The notes under the pieces are model-generated. The model searched no databases, had not been told where the DNA came from, and saw nothing but the letters and a program-made list of their open reading frames with translations. Of a stretch of 64,000 nt of DNA, positions 26,563 to 35,952 are shown one piece after another (within the stretch, counting starts at the first letter, position 1; each line of letters opens with the position of its first letter). Source of the stretch: Micromonospora inyonensis (GTDB taxonomy: Bacteria; Actinomycetota; Actinomycetes; Mycobacteriales; Micromonosporaceae); NCBI RefSeq assembly GCF_900091415.1, contig NZ_FMHU01000001.1, positions 2,232,001 to 2,296,000 on the forward strand. The letters are read 5' to 3'. The position numbers and the translations under genes were made by a program.

Positions 26563-27220
26563 GAGTCTCGTCCTATGGCATCGACATCTCAGAGTTGGCC
26601 TCACAGGCTAGCCCTTGCCAGGACCTCCGGGCTGAGTGTCCGGGGTCGAGGTTCGGCGCGCGGCGGCAACGAAGCGACGACCCACGCGATACTCGACCGG
26701 CTCACCAGCTAGAACACCGACCGGCGGGTGGGGTACTCCGTCGACTGGTCGGCGACCGAAAATGTCACATGCGTAGGTCAATGAGCTGATCGGACTTGTG
26801 GCTGGGCGACGGCTGGCTGGCCGGAATGCGGGCCATCGTCCGCCGTGAACGCCTACAGGCTGCCGTGCAGCTGGCGCTGTTCGAGGAGCGCTGTTGCCGG
26901 ACAAATCCGGCAACAGCGCTGGCGGCGAGGAGGACCTGCATGCAGTCGAGCAGCAGCCGGTCGTGTTGCCCAACCCCAGGATGTCAAGTTCAGCACATGG
27001 GATCGGTATCCAGTTGTGATCTGGTCGTGGCGGCGGGTTGTCGCGGGCACCGTCGCTCGTACCGGCAAGCCGGCGGGGCCAGTGGGTAACGTGATCGTGA
27101 CCCTACACAGGCTCCGCGTCGTCGCTGGCTTTGCGCGCCCCGCCGGCGGTAGCGTGCACCACCGTGACCGCCGCTGATCCTGCCCGTACCCGTAAGCCCA
27201 GGAAGCGTGAGGGGTATGGC
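26563..27220. other. Divergent promoter region
   Basis: About 650 bp lie between the divergently transcribed methyltransferase-NACHT gene and the C5-methyltransferase gene, and should hold both promoters. Frames within it are short and not protein-like. A perfect 15-bp hairpin is listed separately. A GAGGGG ribosome site at 27209-27214 fixes the start of the right-hand gene. TTG 27131 and GTG 27164 upstream are alternative in-frame starts without a good ribosome site. Confidence 0.5.
26887..26920. promoter_or_regulatory. Perfect hairpin in the divergent intergenic region
   Basis: AGCGCTGTTGCCGGA at 26887-26901 and its exact complement at 26906-26920 form a 15-bp stem with a CAAA loop. It has no following T run on either strand. 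In a divergent gap a terminator is unexpected, so it may be an operator, a leader structure or the relic of a lost gene's terminator. Confidence 0.6.
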
Positions 27221-29119
27221 GTGAAGCTGGTCAGAGGCCCGTTCGTGCGGTTGGCCCCACATCCGGACAGCTGCGAAGGGGCTGCTGATCTACCCGCCTA
27301 TGCAGCTCGTGTCCGCCGCAGCGGGAGACCGTTGGCCGCCGACCTGTTCAGCGGTGCGGGTGGTTTGAGTCTTGGTCTGCAGAAGGCCGGCTACGAGGTC
27401 GTGCTGAGTGTTGATCACGACGCGGAGGCGGTCGAGACGCACCGGCATCACCACGGCGGCCTCAGCGTCGACTGGGACCTCGGTGACCCTGCTGTGATCC
27501 GCACAGTTGCTGATCTTGTGCGCGACTGCCAGATCGAACTGCTCGCTGGCGGTCCCCCATGCCAGCCGTTCTCGAAGGCCGGCCGGTCGATGATCCGTCA
27601 CCGAGTCCGCTATGCAGAGCGCGACCCGTACGACGAGCGTCGGGACCTGTGGCGGTCGTTCATCGAGGTGATCCGGCTCGCCCGGCCGCCGGCCGTGCTG
27701 ATGGAGAACGTTCCGGACATGGCGCTGGACAAGGAGATGTTCATCTTCCGGACGATGGTCCACGAGCTGGAGTCGATGGGCTACGCAGTCCAGGCCCAGG
27801 TGGTCGACACGTGGCGGTACGGGGTCCCCCAGTTCCGGCAGCGCCTGATCGTGGTCGCCCTGGCCGACGGCGCTTTGTTCGAGTGGCCGCCGCATGCACT
27901 CGAGCGGGTGACCGTGTGGAACGCGATCGGTGATCTTCCGCCGGTGGAGGGTGGCTGGCGCCCTGAGGGCGGCGCCGAGGGATGGACCGATTACGCGGAG
28001 CCGGTGACGGAGTATCAGCGCAACATGCGGGCGGAGGTGACGGACGCTGACAAGCGCAAGGTGTTCGATCACATCACCCGACCTGTGCGCGAGGACGACG
28101 CCCGTGCGTTCGAGTTGATGGACGCTACCACCCGTTACTCGGACCTTCCCGAGGAGATGAGGCGGTACCGCGACGACATCTTCGACGACAAGTACAAGCG
28201 CCTCGACGAGGACGGCCTCTCCCGGACGATCACCGCGCACATCGCGAAGGACGGCTACTGGTACATCCATCCGCGGCAGGGTCGGACGCTGACCGTGCGG
28301 GAGGCGGCCCGGTTGCAGACCTTCCCCGACTGGTTCAGGTTCGCCGGACCACCGTCGGCGGCGTTCCGTCAGATCGGCAACGCGGTGCCACCGCTGTTCG
28401 CCGAGCACCTGGCGGGCGCGGTGCGCCGGAGCGTCGCCGCCGCGCGGCCGGCGGAGACCTCCACACGGGAGGTCGCGGCGTTGCTCGCCGGATGGTTCGA
28501 CAGCGCTGAGGTCCGTGGCCTCCCCTGGCTACGGGCGACCACGAGATGGCAGGTGATCCAGGCGGAGATGCTGCTGGACCGCGCCTCCGTGGACGTCATA
28601 CGTCCGCTCTGGCCGCTGATCGCGAGGTGGACCTCCCCGCAGGCAACGGTGCTCGCAGAGGCGGAGCTGAGCGAGATCGGGCGGTGGACGGGCAAGGAGG
28701 TCCGCGCGGGTCGGATCGTCGAGCTGGCAGGGCGGCTGGCCGACAATCCGGCGGTCCTCGATGACGACGCCGGGGTACGCAGCATCCCCGGGGTACACGA
28801 GGCGTTGGCGGATCTGGCGATCCTGGTCGTGCCCAGTGCGGGCGAGGACGATTCGGAGGAGCCGGTTCTGTCCACGAAGGGTGTGCTGCGGGTGGCTGCC
28901 CGTTACCTCGGTGAGCCGGTCGACCGGAGGAACCGGCTCACGGACGGCCGGCTGGCGGTGGCCCGCATGATCGGTGACGACAGCGACGCCCGCAGGGCGC
29001 ACCTGGGTCTCATCGAGCTGGCCAACACACTGTGTCGGCCTGTCGAGCCGACGTGTGACGCGTGTCCGTTGCAGAAGGTGTGCCGCAGCAGCCAGGCCGG
29101 AAGCCTCCGGCTCTTCTGA
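27221..29119 (+). CDS. C5-cytosine DNA methyltransferase fused to EndoIII-like Fe-S domain
   Basis: From GTG 27221 (after GAGGGG) the product is 632 residues. The N-terminal ~410 residues are a Dcm-type m5C methyltransferase: motif I ADLFSGAGGLSLG, motif IV GGPPCQPFSKAG with the catalytic Cys, motif VI MENVPDM, motif VIII QFRQRLIVVAL and motif X RQIGNAVPPLFAEHL. The C-terminal ~200 residues resemble the HhH-GPD/EndoIII fold and end in C-x6-C-x2-C-x5-C (CRPVEPTCDACPLQKVC), a [4Fe-4S] signature. The glycosylase Lys and Asp positions are not conserved (SIPGVHEAL; LSTKGVLRV), so the domain may bind rather than excise. It converges on the GHKL/Vsr pair, with 34 bp between stops. Confidence 0.9.
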   Translation: MKLVRGPFVRLAPHPDSCEGAADLPAYAARVRRSGRPLAADLFSGAGGLSLGLQKAGYEVVLSVDHDAEAVETHRHHHGGLSVDWDLGDPAVIRTVADLVRDCQIELLAGGPPCQPFSKAGRSMIRHRVRYAERDPYDERRDLWRSFIEVIRLARPPAVLMENVPDMALDKEMFIFRTMVHELESMGYAVQAQVVDTWRYGVPQFRQRLIVVALADGALFEWPPHALERVTVWNAIGDLPPVEGGWRPEGGAEGWTDYAEPVTEYQRNMRAEVTDADKRKVFDHITRPVREDDARAFELMDATTRYSDLPEEMRRYRDDIFDDKYKRLDEDGLSRTITAHIAKDGYWYIHPRQGRTLTVREAARLQTFPDWFRFAGPPSAAFRQIGNAVPPLFAEHLAGAVRRSVAAARPAETSTREVAALLAGWFDSAEVRGLPWLRATTRWQVIQAEMLLDRASVDVIRPLWPLIARWTSPQATVLAEAELSEIGRWTGKEVRAGRIVELAGRLADNPAVLDDDAGVRSIPGVHEALADLAILVVPSAGEDDSEEPVLSTKGVLRVAARYLGEPVDRRNRLTDGRLAVARMIGDDSDARRAHLGLIELANTLCRPVEPTCDACPLQKVCRSSQAGSLRLF

Positions 29120-29153
29120 CCGGCAGTCGTCCGGCCTTCCCTGCGGGACGGCC

Positions 29154-30464
29154 TCAGGTGTCCAGACCGAGGGTCTTCAGCACGTCCGGCGACTGTTCCC
29201 TCAGCACGGCGGTGATGCGTTGCCAGGCGGCCCATTCCCCGGCCTGCATAGCTGCGGCCCGCAGGGCGAGTCCGGCGGTGGCGGCGGCATGCGTGGCGGC
29301 GCGGACCTCGGGCGGGGCACCGAGACCGGCAGGGACCGGCCGTGGCGTCGCGGTGGTGCGGGGGGTTTTGCGGTAGGCGTCGTTGGCGTAGATGCACAGT
29401 TCGTTGATCGGTGCTTCGAGCATCTGGCGGAGCTGGGCGGGGATCGCGACCCGCATCTTGGCGACGTTGATGTTGAACGCGGAGTCGAGGCCGGTGCCGA
29501 AGTCGACGGAGGCCCGGGCGAGCTTCGTATGTTCATCGATGCCGCGGATGCCGCCCCAACCGCCCCACTGGACGAGGCGGTCGGCGCGGTAGATGTACAG
29601 GCCCTGCTGGCGGTTCCAGTTGAGCGGTCCGGAGTGCCGTTCGAACTCGCTGGGGGAGCTGAAGCCGTCGCGTGAGGGCAGGATGTAGCGGCGCAGGGTC
29701 ACGTGGCCCCCGGCGTCGCCGAGTGTGACCTCGAAGCGTTGGGGCGGCAGTTCCTGCCGGGCCACCTCATCCGGTGCGAACGGGTTCCAGGCGCGGACCT
29801 TCTGCCCGTTGACGGAGATCACGACCTGCCGGCCCCCGCCGGTGCCTTCGATGAAGCGGTGGAACACCATCCCGAGGTGTTCGGCGGTGCGGGTGGCGAG
29901 CGTCTCGATGCGCCGTTTGGCCCAGCCGCCTTCGGGTCGGCGCTCTGGGAGAACCCTGTCGAGGCTGCGCCAGAGCACCACCGTGCCGGTGCCCTCGGCG
30001 AGCCACTTCCGGGCACGGATGACGTCGGGATCGGCACCGGGGTCGACGATGACCCACTCGTCCCATTCCTCGACGATGTCGAGGTCGAGGCTGCGGGCGG
30101 AGGTACGGAAGATCTTCGGTGTGCTCCGGGTGATCACGGTGACTGACCGGCACTGCGACAGCGACGCGGTCTTCAGTCCGAGCCCGTACCGGCCGAGGTC
30201 ACCGTCGGCGTAGCCGCGTCGTGACCCGAGACGGAGGGCCTCGAGGAGCGCGTTGGGTGTCATGCCCGAGCCGTCGTCGATGATGAAGACCCGTGAGTCG
30301 GCGCCGTCGAACTCGATGCTGACGTCGACGTGGGTCGCTCCTGCGGCGATGCTGTTGTCGACGATGTCGGCCACGGCGGTGGAAAACTCGTAGCCGATGT
30401 CGCGCAGGGAACCGGTCAGTCTCGCCGCCGAGGGCGGCACCTGGAACCATGATCCGGCCGGCAT
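29154..30464 (-). CDS. MORC/MutL-like GHKL ATPase (first)
   Basis: A 436-residue GHKL ATPase. The N box is VADIVDNSIAAGATHVDV, the G1 box FIIDDGSGMT and the G2 box LGRYGLGLKTASLSQ, all in MORC-like form. A transducer-like region follows (QQGLYIYRADRLVQWGGWG). The start ATG 30464 has GGGGAGG six bases upstream. It lies 44 bp after vsr in the same direction and faces the methyltransferase gene. GHKL ATPases of this kind are known from predicted restriction-modification systems, where ATP-driven clamping on DNA is proposed. It is distinct in sequence from the second GHKL protein at 33455. Confidence 0.88.
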   Translation of the reverse strand: MPAGSWFQVPPSAARLTGSLRDIGYEFSTAVADIVDNSIAAGATHVDVSIEFDGADSRVFIIDDGSGMTPNALLEALRLGSRRGYADGDLGRYGLGLKTASLSQCRSVTVITRSTPKIFRTSARSLDLDIVEEWDEWVIVDPGADPDVIRARKWLAEGTGTVVLWRSLDRVLPERRPEGGWAKRRIETLATRTAEHLGMVFHRFIEGTGGGRQVVISVNGQKVRAWNPFAPDEVARQELPPQRFEVTLGDAGGHVTLRRYILPSRDGFSSPSEFERHSGPLNWNRQQGLYIYRADRLVQWGGWGGIRGIDEHTKLARASVDFGTGLDSAFNINVAKMRVAIPAQLRQMLEAPINELCIYANDAYRKTPRTTATPRPVPAGLGAPPEVRAATHAAATAGLALRAAAMQAGEWAAWQRITAVLREQSPDVLKTLGLDT

Positions 30465-30508
30465 CGGTTTCCTCCCCGGTGTACGACGGCAGCTTCAGGA
30501 CCAGGATG

Positions 30509-30967
30509 TCACACATGACGTGGTGATCTTGTACCGCGTTCCGGTGCCCCCCGTTTCCGCTGCCAGAGTGCTTCGACGCGGTCCGCGACGTCGACGGGGT
30601 CCTCGTGTTCCCAGAAGTGCGCGACCGTCCAGCCGAGTGCGGAAAGCTGGTCGTCCTTCTCGCGGTCACGCTGAACGTTGCGTTGCAGTTTCGCGGCCCA
30701 CCAAGCGGAGTTGTTCTTGGGGAGCGTGCCGTGCAAGGGACACATGTGCCAGAAGCATCCGTCGATGAAAACGGCGAGCTTCGCTCTGGTGAAGGCGATG
30801 TCGGGCCGTCCGGGCAGCAGTTTGTGGTTGACCCGGTACCGCATCCCCCGACGGTGCAGTTCACGACGGATGAGGAGTTCCGGGCGTGTGGAGGCGCGTG
30901 GCATCCGGCTCATCTGCGCTGACACCAGCGCGTTGAGGGGTGCCGGTCGGCGACCGGTGGATGTCAA
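30509..30967 (-). CDS. vsr: Very short patch repair endonuclease Vsr
   Basis: This 152-residue protein nicks DNA 5' of T:G mismatches arising from deaminated 5-methylcytosine. Family motifs are complete: STRPELLIRRELHRRG, LPGRPDIAFTRAKLAVFIDG with the catalytic Asp, CFWHMCPLHG, NSAWWAAKLQRNVQRD and FWEHEDP. A second start at ATG 30913 (MSRMPRASTRPE) is closer to the usual Vsr N-terminus, but the 30967 start follows a G-rich ribosome site. It is paired with the first GHKL gene and opposite a cytosine methyltransferase, its classical functional partner. Confidence 0.93.
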   Translation of the reverse strand: MTSTGRRPAPLNALVSAQMSRMPRASTRPELLIRRELHRRGMRYRVNHKLLPGRPDIAFTRAKLAVFIDGCFWHMCPLHGTLPKNNSAWWAAKLQRNVQRDREKDDQLSALGWTVAHFWEHEDPVDVADRVEALWQRKRGAPERGTRSPRHV

Positions 30968-31437
30968 AGCGCCCCCCGTCGCGGGTGAGGTGCCTTCCGG
31001 CCGTCCGGACGGATCCGGTGGCAGCGCGCCGGTCGTGACCGGCCGACCGCCCGGTGGGCGGTGGCATCTGCGTACACATCGATGTCAGCCGAACGGGCCG
31101 AAGGTCCGGGTCGGGGCACGGATGCACAACCGGCGGATTCACCGCCGGCGCGGCCCGGACCAGGGCCGGACAGGTGCCGGTACCGGCGCGGCGACCACCG
31201 GCCCATGTAGTAAGGGGCGATCCGGTACGTTGAAAGTCGCCGTGACACCGGGATCCGGAGTTTCCCGGATTCAACCGTCGGACGAATATGCTGAAGAGCA
31301 CTGTCACCCATGCCGACCACCCCCATGCCCCGCCCGGCAACCGCCCCTCGTCCCGGAAGACTGCACGATGTCTGAATCTTCACCTCTGGCGGTCCTATCC
31401 GTAACGGCGGTCGCGTGCGCCCTGCTGGAGTCGAATC
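30968..31437. other. Divergent intergenic region between vsr and AIPR operon
   Basis: About 470 bp separate the vsr/GHKL transcript from the AIPR-GHKL-nuclease-Z1 operon and should contain both promoters. Open frames crossing it in both directions are Arg/Gly/Pro-rich shadows. A GGAG ribosome site precedes the AIPR ATG. I see no clear operator. Confidence 0.4.
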
Positions 31438-33423
31438 ATGCCTGACGTGGACGTGAGTGCATTCGCGCACACCCTCATCGAGGACGTCCGGGCGCAGGCG
31501 GACGCCGACGGCTGTGACCTGGCGGAGGCGTTCGCACGGATGATGCTGGACCAGTTCAGCCTGGACGGCTACACCGAGGACGCGACTGTCGTCATGTACC
31601 GCGACCATGGGGTGGAGATCAGCGGTTACGGGCTCTCCTCCGATGACCGGTGCCTGGATCTGTTCGCGACGGTATACAGCCCTCGGGCGGACGATGCACA
31701 CAAGATCAACCGTCCCGAGTTGGACGCGGTGACCCGGCGGCTGCAGAACTTCCTGCTGAGGGCGGTGCCGGGCACCCCACGTCGCAGGAACCTCTCATCC
31801 GAGGTGCTCGGTATGGAACGGGCGGTCGCGGAGAAGTTCCACCAGGTCGACCGGATCCGCTTCATCATCGTCACCAATGCCCGCAGTGTCGTGCGGGATC
31901 CCGGCATGACGACGGAGGTCGAAGGCCGCAAGGTCGTCCGGGAACTGTGGGACCTGCGTCGCCTGGCCGCGTGGTCGGTGTCCGGGACCCAGGCGGAACC
32001 GATCATCGCCGAGTTCCCAGACGGCCTGCCGTGTCTGACCGCACCGCTGACGGCGGGGGACTACTCAGTGTTCCTGGCCATCGTGCCCGGCGCGGACCTG
32101 GCCGCGCTGTACGCCGAGCACGGCGGTCGGCTACTCGAGCTCAACGTGCGGTCCTTCCTGCAGACGAAGGGCGCGGTCAACAAGGGCATACAGGAGACGC
32201 TGCGGACCACACCGGACCGGTTCCTCGCCTACAACAACGGCATCGCGGCCACGGCTGCCCGGGTGGACCTGGACCGGGGGACCAACGGGCAGACCGTCAT
32301 CCGGCGGATCCACGGCCTGCAGATCGTCAACGGCGGCCAGACCACCGCATCGATCCACCATGCGCGCCGCAACGGCGTCCCGGTCGACAACGTGCACGTA
32401 CAGATGAAGCTCACCGTCGTGTCCCCGGACCGGCTGGACGAGATCGTTCCCCGCATCTCCCAGTACTCGAACACCCAGAACAAGGTCACCGCATCCGATC
32501 TCCGCGCCAACAGCGGCTTCCACATCGACGTGGAGCGGATCATGCGGACGCTCCTCGCGCCGCCTGGGCCGGTGCACCGCGTGGACACCCACTGGTACTA
32601 CGAACGGGCCCGCGGCCAGTACGCCGACGCCATCGCCAGGGAGACGACACCCGCACGACGGGCCACCTTCCGCGCGTCGAACCCGCCCGACCAGAAGTTC
32701 GACAAGGCCGACCTGGCGAGGTTCGAGCAGTCGTGGGCACGCTACCCCCACCTGGTCAGCCGCGGCGGCGAGAAGAACTTCGTGCTCTTCCAGGGGCGCC
32801 TCAAGGACGAGCCGGTCACTGTGGACAAGTCCTACTGCCGCAGGCTCGTCGCCAAGGCGATCCTGTTCCGCCGTACCGACCGGATCGTCCGCGACCAGGA
32901 CTTCGGCGGCTACAAGATCAATATCGTGGCGTACACCATCGCGTTCCTCGTTCACGCCACCCGCGGCCGCATCGACCTCGACAGGATCTGGCGCGACCAG
33001 GACCTGTCGCCGGCGCTGAGGGAGGCCATCGTCGAGGTCTCGATGCTCACCCAGAAGGTGATCACGTCCCCGCCGGACGGACGCGTCCACGTCGGGGAGT
33101 GGGCGAAGCGTCCGGAGTGCTGGGACGCGGTCCGTGACCTGGACTGGCAACCCTCACCGGCGCTCGAGGCGGAACTGGTCGACGTCGACACCTACGCCGA
33201 GGACCTGCAGCTCATCCAGGGGACCACCGCACAGGACTGGTCGGACCTGGTCGACTGGGGGCGCTCCACCGGCACACTCGACGGAGCCGACCAACGCACC
33301 GCCGCCAACGTCGCCGAGGCGCTCCGCGAGCGGTGGACACCCGCCGGCAGGGACGTCCTCGCCGCAGTACCGCTCATGCGCCGTGCACGCCGACGTGGTT
33401 TCCGGCCCGTCGCCGGGTTCTGA
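31438..33423 (+). CDS. AIPR (abortive phage infection) protein
   Basis: A 661-residue AIPR-family protein, first gene of a four-gene operon. The diagnostic central motifs are FLAYNNGIAATAARVDL and GLQIVNGGQTTASIHHA, followed by the SQYSNTQNKVTASDLRANS region. An N-terminal alpha/beta domain (IRFIIVTNARSV) precedes it. AIPR proteins are found in phage-exclusion loci and in the MORC-linked restriction systems; the biochemical activity is not firmly known. The start ATG 31438 is 32 bp upstream-consistent with the operon layout: 31 bp separate its stop from the next start. Confidence 0.88.
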   Translation: MPDVDVSAFAHTLIEDVRAQADADGCDLAEAFARMMLDQFSLDGYTEDATVVMYRDHGVEISGYGLSSDDRCLDLFATVYSPRADDAHKINRPELDAVTRRLQNFLLRAVPGTPRRRNLSSEVLGMERAVAEKFHQVDRIRFIIVTNARSVVRDPGMTTEVEGRKVVRELWDLRRLAAWSVSGTQAEPIIAEFPDGLPCLTAPLTAGDYSVFLAIVPGADLAALYAEHGGRLLELNVRSFLQTKGAVNKGIQETLRTTPDRFLAYNNGIAATAARVDLDRGTNGQTVIRRIHGLQIVNGGQTTASIHHARRNGVPVDNVHVQMKLTVVSPDRLDEIVPRISQYSNTQNKVTASDLRANSGFHIDVERIMRTLLAPPGPVHRVDTHWYYERARGQYADAIARETTPARRATFRASNPPDQKFDKADLARFEQSWARYPHLVSRGGEKNFVLFQGRLKDEPVTVDKSYCRRLVAKAILFRRTDRIVRDQDFGGYKINIVAYTIAFLVHATRGRIDLDRIWRDQDLSPALREAIVEVSMLTQKVITSPPDGRVHVGEWAKRPECWDAVRDLDWQPSPALEAELVDVDTYAEDLQLIQGTTAQDWSDLVDWGRSTGTLDGADQRTAANVAEALRERWTPAGRDVLAAVPLMRRARRRGFRPVAGF

Positions 33424-33454
33424 CCCACGACCACAACCGAGAGGTGGCGCCACC

Positions 33455-34969
33455 ATGTCCGTGTGGACCCGCGACGTACCCGTCGAGGGAACAACCGAAC
33501 TCCCACCGGACCCGCGTGCCCTCGACGCCCTCGGCCGTAACCATTCCCTCGAGACCGCTCTCGCCGACCTCGTCGACAACTCCATCGACGCTGACGCCGA
33601 CCGCATCCGGATCCGCTTCATCCGGCACCGCACCAGGCTCGTCGGTCTCTACGTCGTCGACAACGGCACCGGCATCAGACCCGACACCATCGACGCCGCG
33701 ATGACGGTCGGTGGACGCCGGGACTACTCCGGCACCGACCTCGGCCGGTTCGGTGTCGGCCTTAAGGCCGCGTCCTTCAGTCAGGCCGCCAGCCTCACCG
33801 TCATGTCCCGCGCCGCGGGCCACCCACCCGTCGGACGCCGGTGGTTGCTGAACGGAAACCGCCGTGACTATCGGTGCGACATCGTCACCAGCGACTTCGC
33901 CGCCGCGGAACTTGACCGCAACTGGCCGGTGCCCACCACCCCCAGCGGGACCGTCGTGCGCTGGGACGACGTCGTCGGATTCCCTTCAACCGACGACCCG
34001 GCCCAGGTCGAGGAGTTCCTTACCCGGACCATCTCCCACCTGCAGGGACACCTCGGCCTCACATTCCACCGCATCATCACGCGTAGGAACATCCGCATCA
34101 GCATCGACGTCGAGGACACCGGACTCGGCGCCGGCATCGCCAGCACCGTCAACGCTCTGGACCCCTTCGCCTACCCCGGGACGCCACCCGGCTGGCCCAA
34201 GGAGCTACGGGCCGACCTCGACGGCAACCCCGTCGTACTGCGCTGCCACATCTGGCCCGGCCGGTCGAACCTGCCGCAGTACCGGCTCCCCGGCGGTGCG
34301 GAGCAGCGCCAGGGCCTCTACGTGTACCGCCACGACCGGCTCCTGCACGCTGGCGGATGGGAAGGCGTCCACGCCGCGGACCGCAGACTCCAGCTCGCCC
34401 GCGTGGAGATCGACATCGACGGCGACACCCCCGGCCTGTTCACCATGAACCCGGAGAAGACCCGGGTCACAGCCGGCCCACGTTTCGCCGGAACCGTCGC
34501 CCGCGCCCGCGCCGACGACGGCACCGACATCACCACCTACCTGCAGGCCGCCGAAGCCACCTGGACGACCACGAACCAGCGCACCACCGCCCGACGCCGG
34601 CCGGTGGTCCCGCCCGGCCGCGGCCTGCACCCGAAGGTCACCCGCGAGATCCGCGACGAGCTGCCGCAGCTCACCGATGAGCCCGTCAACATCCTCTGGA
34701 AGGCGCTCCCGGACAACCAGTTCATCGAGGTCGACCGTGAGACGAACACCCTCTGGCTGAACAGGAACTACCGTGCCGCGCTGCTCGGCGGCCGACGCGG
34801 CGGCCTCAACGACCTGCCGGTACTCAAGACGCTGCTGTACCTGCTCGCCGAGAACACGTTCCAGGGAGCCCACCTCGGCCCCAGGGACAAGGACAACATC
34901 GAACTCTGGCAGGGCCTGCTCACCACCGCCGCCCGCGCCGAACGCGCCGCCTACGAGGAGCGCCGGTGA
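33455..34969 (+). CDS. MORC/MutL-like GHKL ATPase (second)
   Basis: A 504-residue GHKL ATPase beginning MSVWTRDVPVEG at ATG 33455, after GAGAGG. It has the N box LADLVDNSIDADADRI, G1 box YVVDNGTGIRPD and G2 box LGRFGVGLKAASFSQ. A second-domain motif like that in the first GHKL protein is visible (QGLYVYRHDRLLHAGGWEG). Its stop overlaps the start of the nuclease gene (GTGA, 34966-34969), so the two should be co-translated. It probably forms the ATP-dependent DNA-clamping subunit of the Z1/DUF4420 restriction system, as proposed for MORC-linked systems. Confidence 0.9.
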   Translation: MSVWTRDVPVEGTTELPPDPRALDALGRNHSLETALADLVDNSIDADADRIRIRFIRHRTRLVGLYVVDNGTGIRPDTIDAAMTVGGRRDYSGTDLGRFGVGLKAASFSQAASLTVMSRAAGHPPVGRRWLLNGNRRDYRCDIVTSDFAAAELDRNWPVPTTPSGTVVRWDDVVGFPSTDDPAQVEEFLTRTISHLQGHLGLTFHRIITRRNIRISIDVEDTGLGAGIASTVNALDPFAYPGTPPGWPKELRADLDGNPVVLRCHIWPGRSNLPQYRLPGGAEQRQGLYVYRHDRLLHAGGWEGVHAADRRLQLARVEIDIDGDTPGLFTMNPEKTRVTAGPRFAGTVARARADDGTDITTYLQAAEATWTTTNQRTTARRRPVVPPGRGLHPKVTREIRDELPQLTDEPVNILWKALPDNQFIEVDRETNTLWLNRNYRAALLGGRRGGLNDLPVLKTLLYLLAENTFQGAHLGPRDKDNIELWQGLLTTAARAERAAYEERR

Positions 34970-35952
34970 GCACGTCCAGCCTGCGCCATATCAGTAGCGA
35001 GACGTTCGCCGGGCATCTGCGTCATACGGCGCCGATGGACCACCCGGTGCCCGGCGAGCCCCGGCTGGTGCTGTTCACTGTTCCTGGTGCCCGAGTCGGG
35101 CTGCGCGGGCCGGCACGCCCAGGGGAGCAGCCGGCACCCACCGGGCTGGAACACGTCACTGTCCGCATCGTCCACCACGATGGGCGACGGATGATCGAGT
35201 TGGTCATCACGGATCCCCGTGTATTCCTCGACGCCTATCCTCTGCTGCGGGCTGTCGCCGACCGGATCCAGCTGGGCCATCAGCCGATGACCTCAGCGGT
35301 CCGCGACACTCTTCGCCAGCTGGGGCATCTCCTGCAGCCCGAAGCCACCCTGCGGCGTTCCACCGAGATCGGCCTGCTCGGCGAGCTGTGCCTGTTCACC
35401 GGCGTGGCCCTGACCGCAGGACCGGCGGTGGCCCTGCAGGCGTGGCGTGGGGCCCTGTCGGAGGAGCACGACTTCGGCTTTCCCGGCTACGACGTGGAGG
35501 TCAAGACCACCACCTACGAACACCGTCGGCACACCATCGAATCACTCACCCAGCTCGTGCCGACCGGCACGCGGCCGCTGTGGCTGGTCTCCGTCCAGAT
35601 CACCGTCGCGGGTCACGACGGCACCACCCTGCCGGACCTCATCGGCCGGACCCGGGCCCTGCTGAGCCCTGGAGCCGACCGAATGCGGTTCGACGAACTG
35701 CTGTACGCGGCAGGCTGGGCGGAACGCCACACCATCTCCTGCGGCACCCGCTGGCGGCTCAGGACACCGCCGGCGAGCTTCACCGTCGACGCCGGTTTCC
35801 CCCGCATCACGCCCGCCATGCTGCAAGCGCAGACCGATCTCGCCCGGGTCACCGACGTCCGCTACCGCACCGACCTCACCGGCCGGCCCGAGGACAACCC
35901 GCCGGACCTGCTGCGCACCGCCCTGACCGCCGGACAACAGGAGCTGCGATGA
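34966..35952 (+). CDS. DUF4420-type PD-(D/E)xK restriction endonuclease
   Basis: A 328-residue protein starting at GTG 34966 and overlapping both neighbours by four bases. The nuclease core is LLGELCLF, then WRGALSEEHDFGFPGYDVEVKTTTY, giving the Glu, Asp and E-x-K residues of the PD-(D/E)xK fold as in DUF4420. It follows the GHKL gene and precedes Z1, the order known for MORC/MutL-associated restriction systems. It is probably the DNA-cleaving subunit. Confidence 0.88.
   Translation: MSTSSLRHISSETFAGHLRHTAPMDHPVPGEPRLVLFTVPGARVGLRGPARPGEQPAPTGLEHVTVRIVHHDGRRMIELVITDPRVFLDAYPLLRAVADRIQLGHQPMTSAVRDTLRQLGHLLQPEATLRRSTEIGLLGELCLFTGVALTAGPAVALQAWRGALSEEHDFGFPGYDVEVKTTTYEHRRHTIESLTQLVPTGTRPLWLVSVQITVAGHDGTTLPDLIGRTRALLSPGADRMRFDELLYAAGWAERHTISCGTRWRLRTPPASFTVDAGFPRITPAMLQAQTDLARVTDVRYRTDLTGRPEDNPPDLLRTALTAGQQELR

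Noticed and set aside
30678..31445. 255-codon plus-strand frame across vsr and its promoter
   Set aside because: It is antisense to vsr with no domain pattern, and the vsr frame has complete family motifs.
35388..35948. Upstream in-frame extension of the Z1 gene
   Set aside because: It overlaps the DUF4420 gene entirely in another frame and lacks protein-like composition; the ATG at 35949 overlapping the stop is the natural start.
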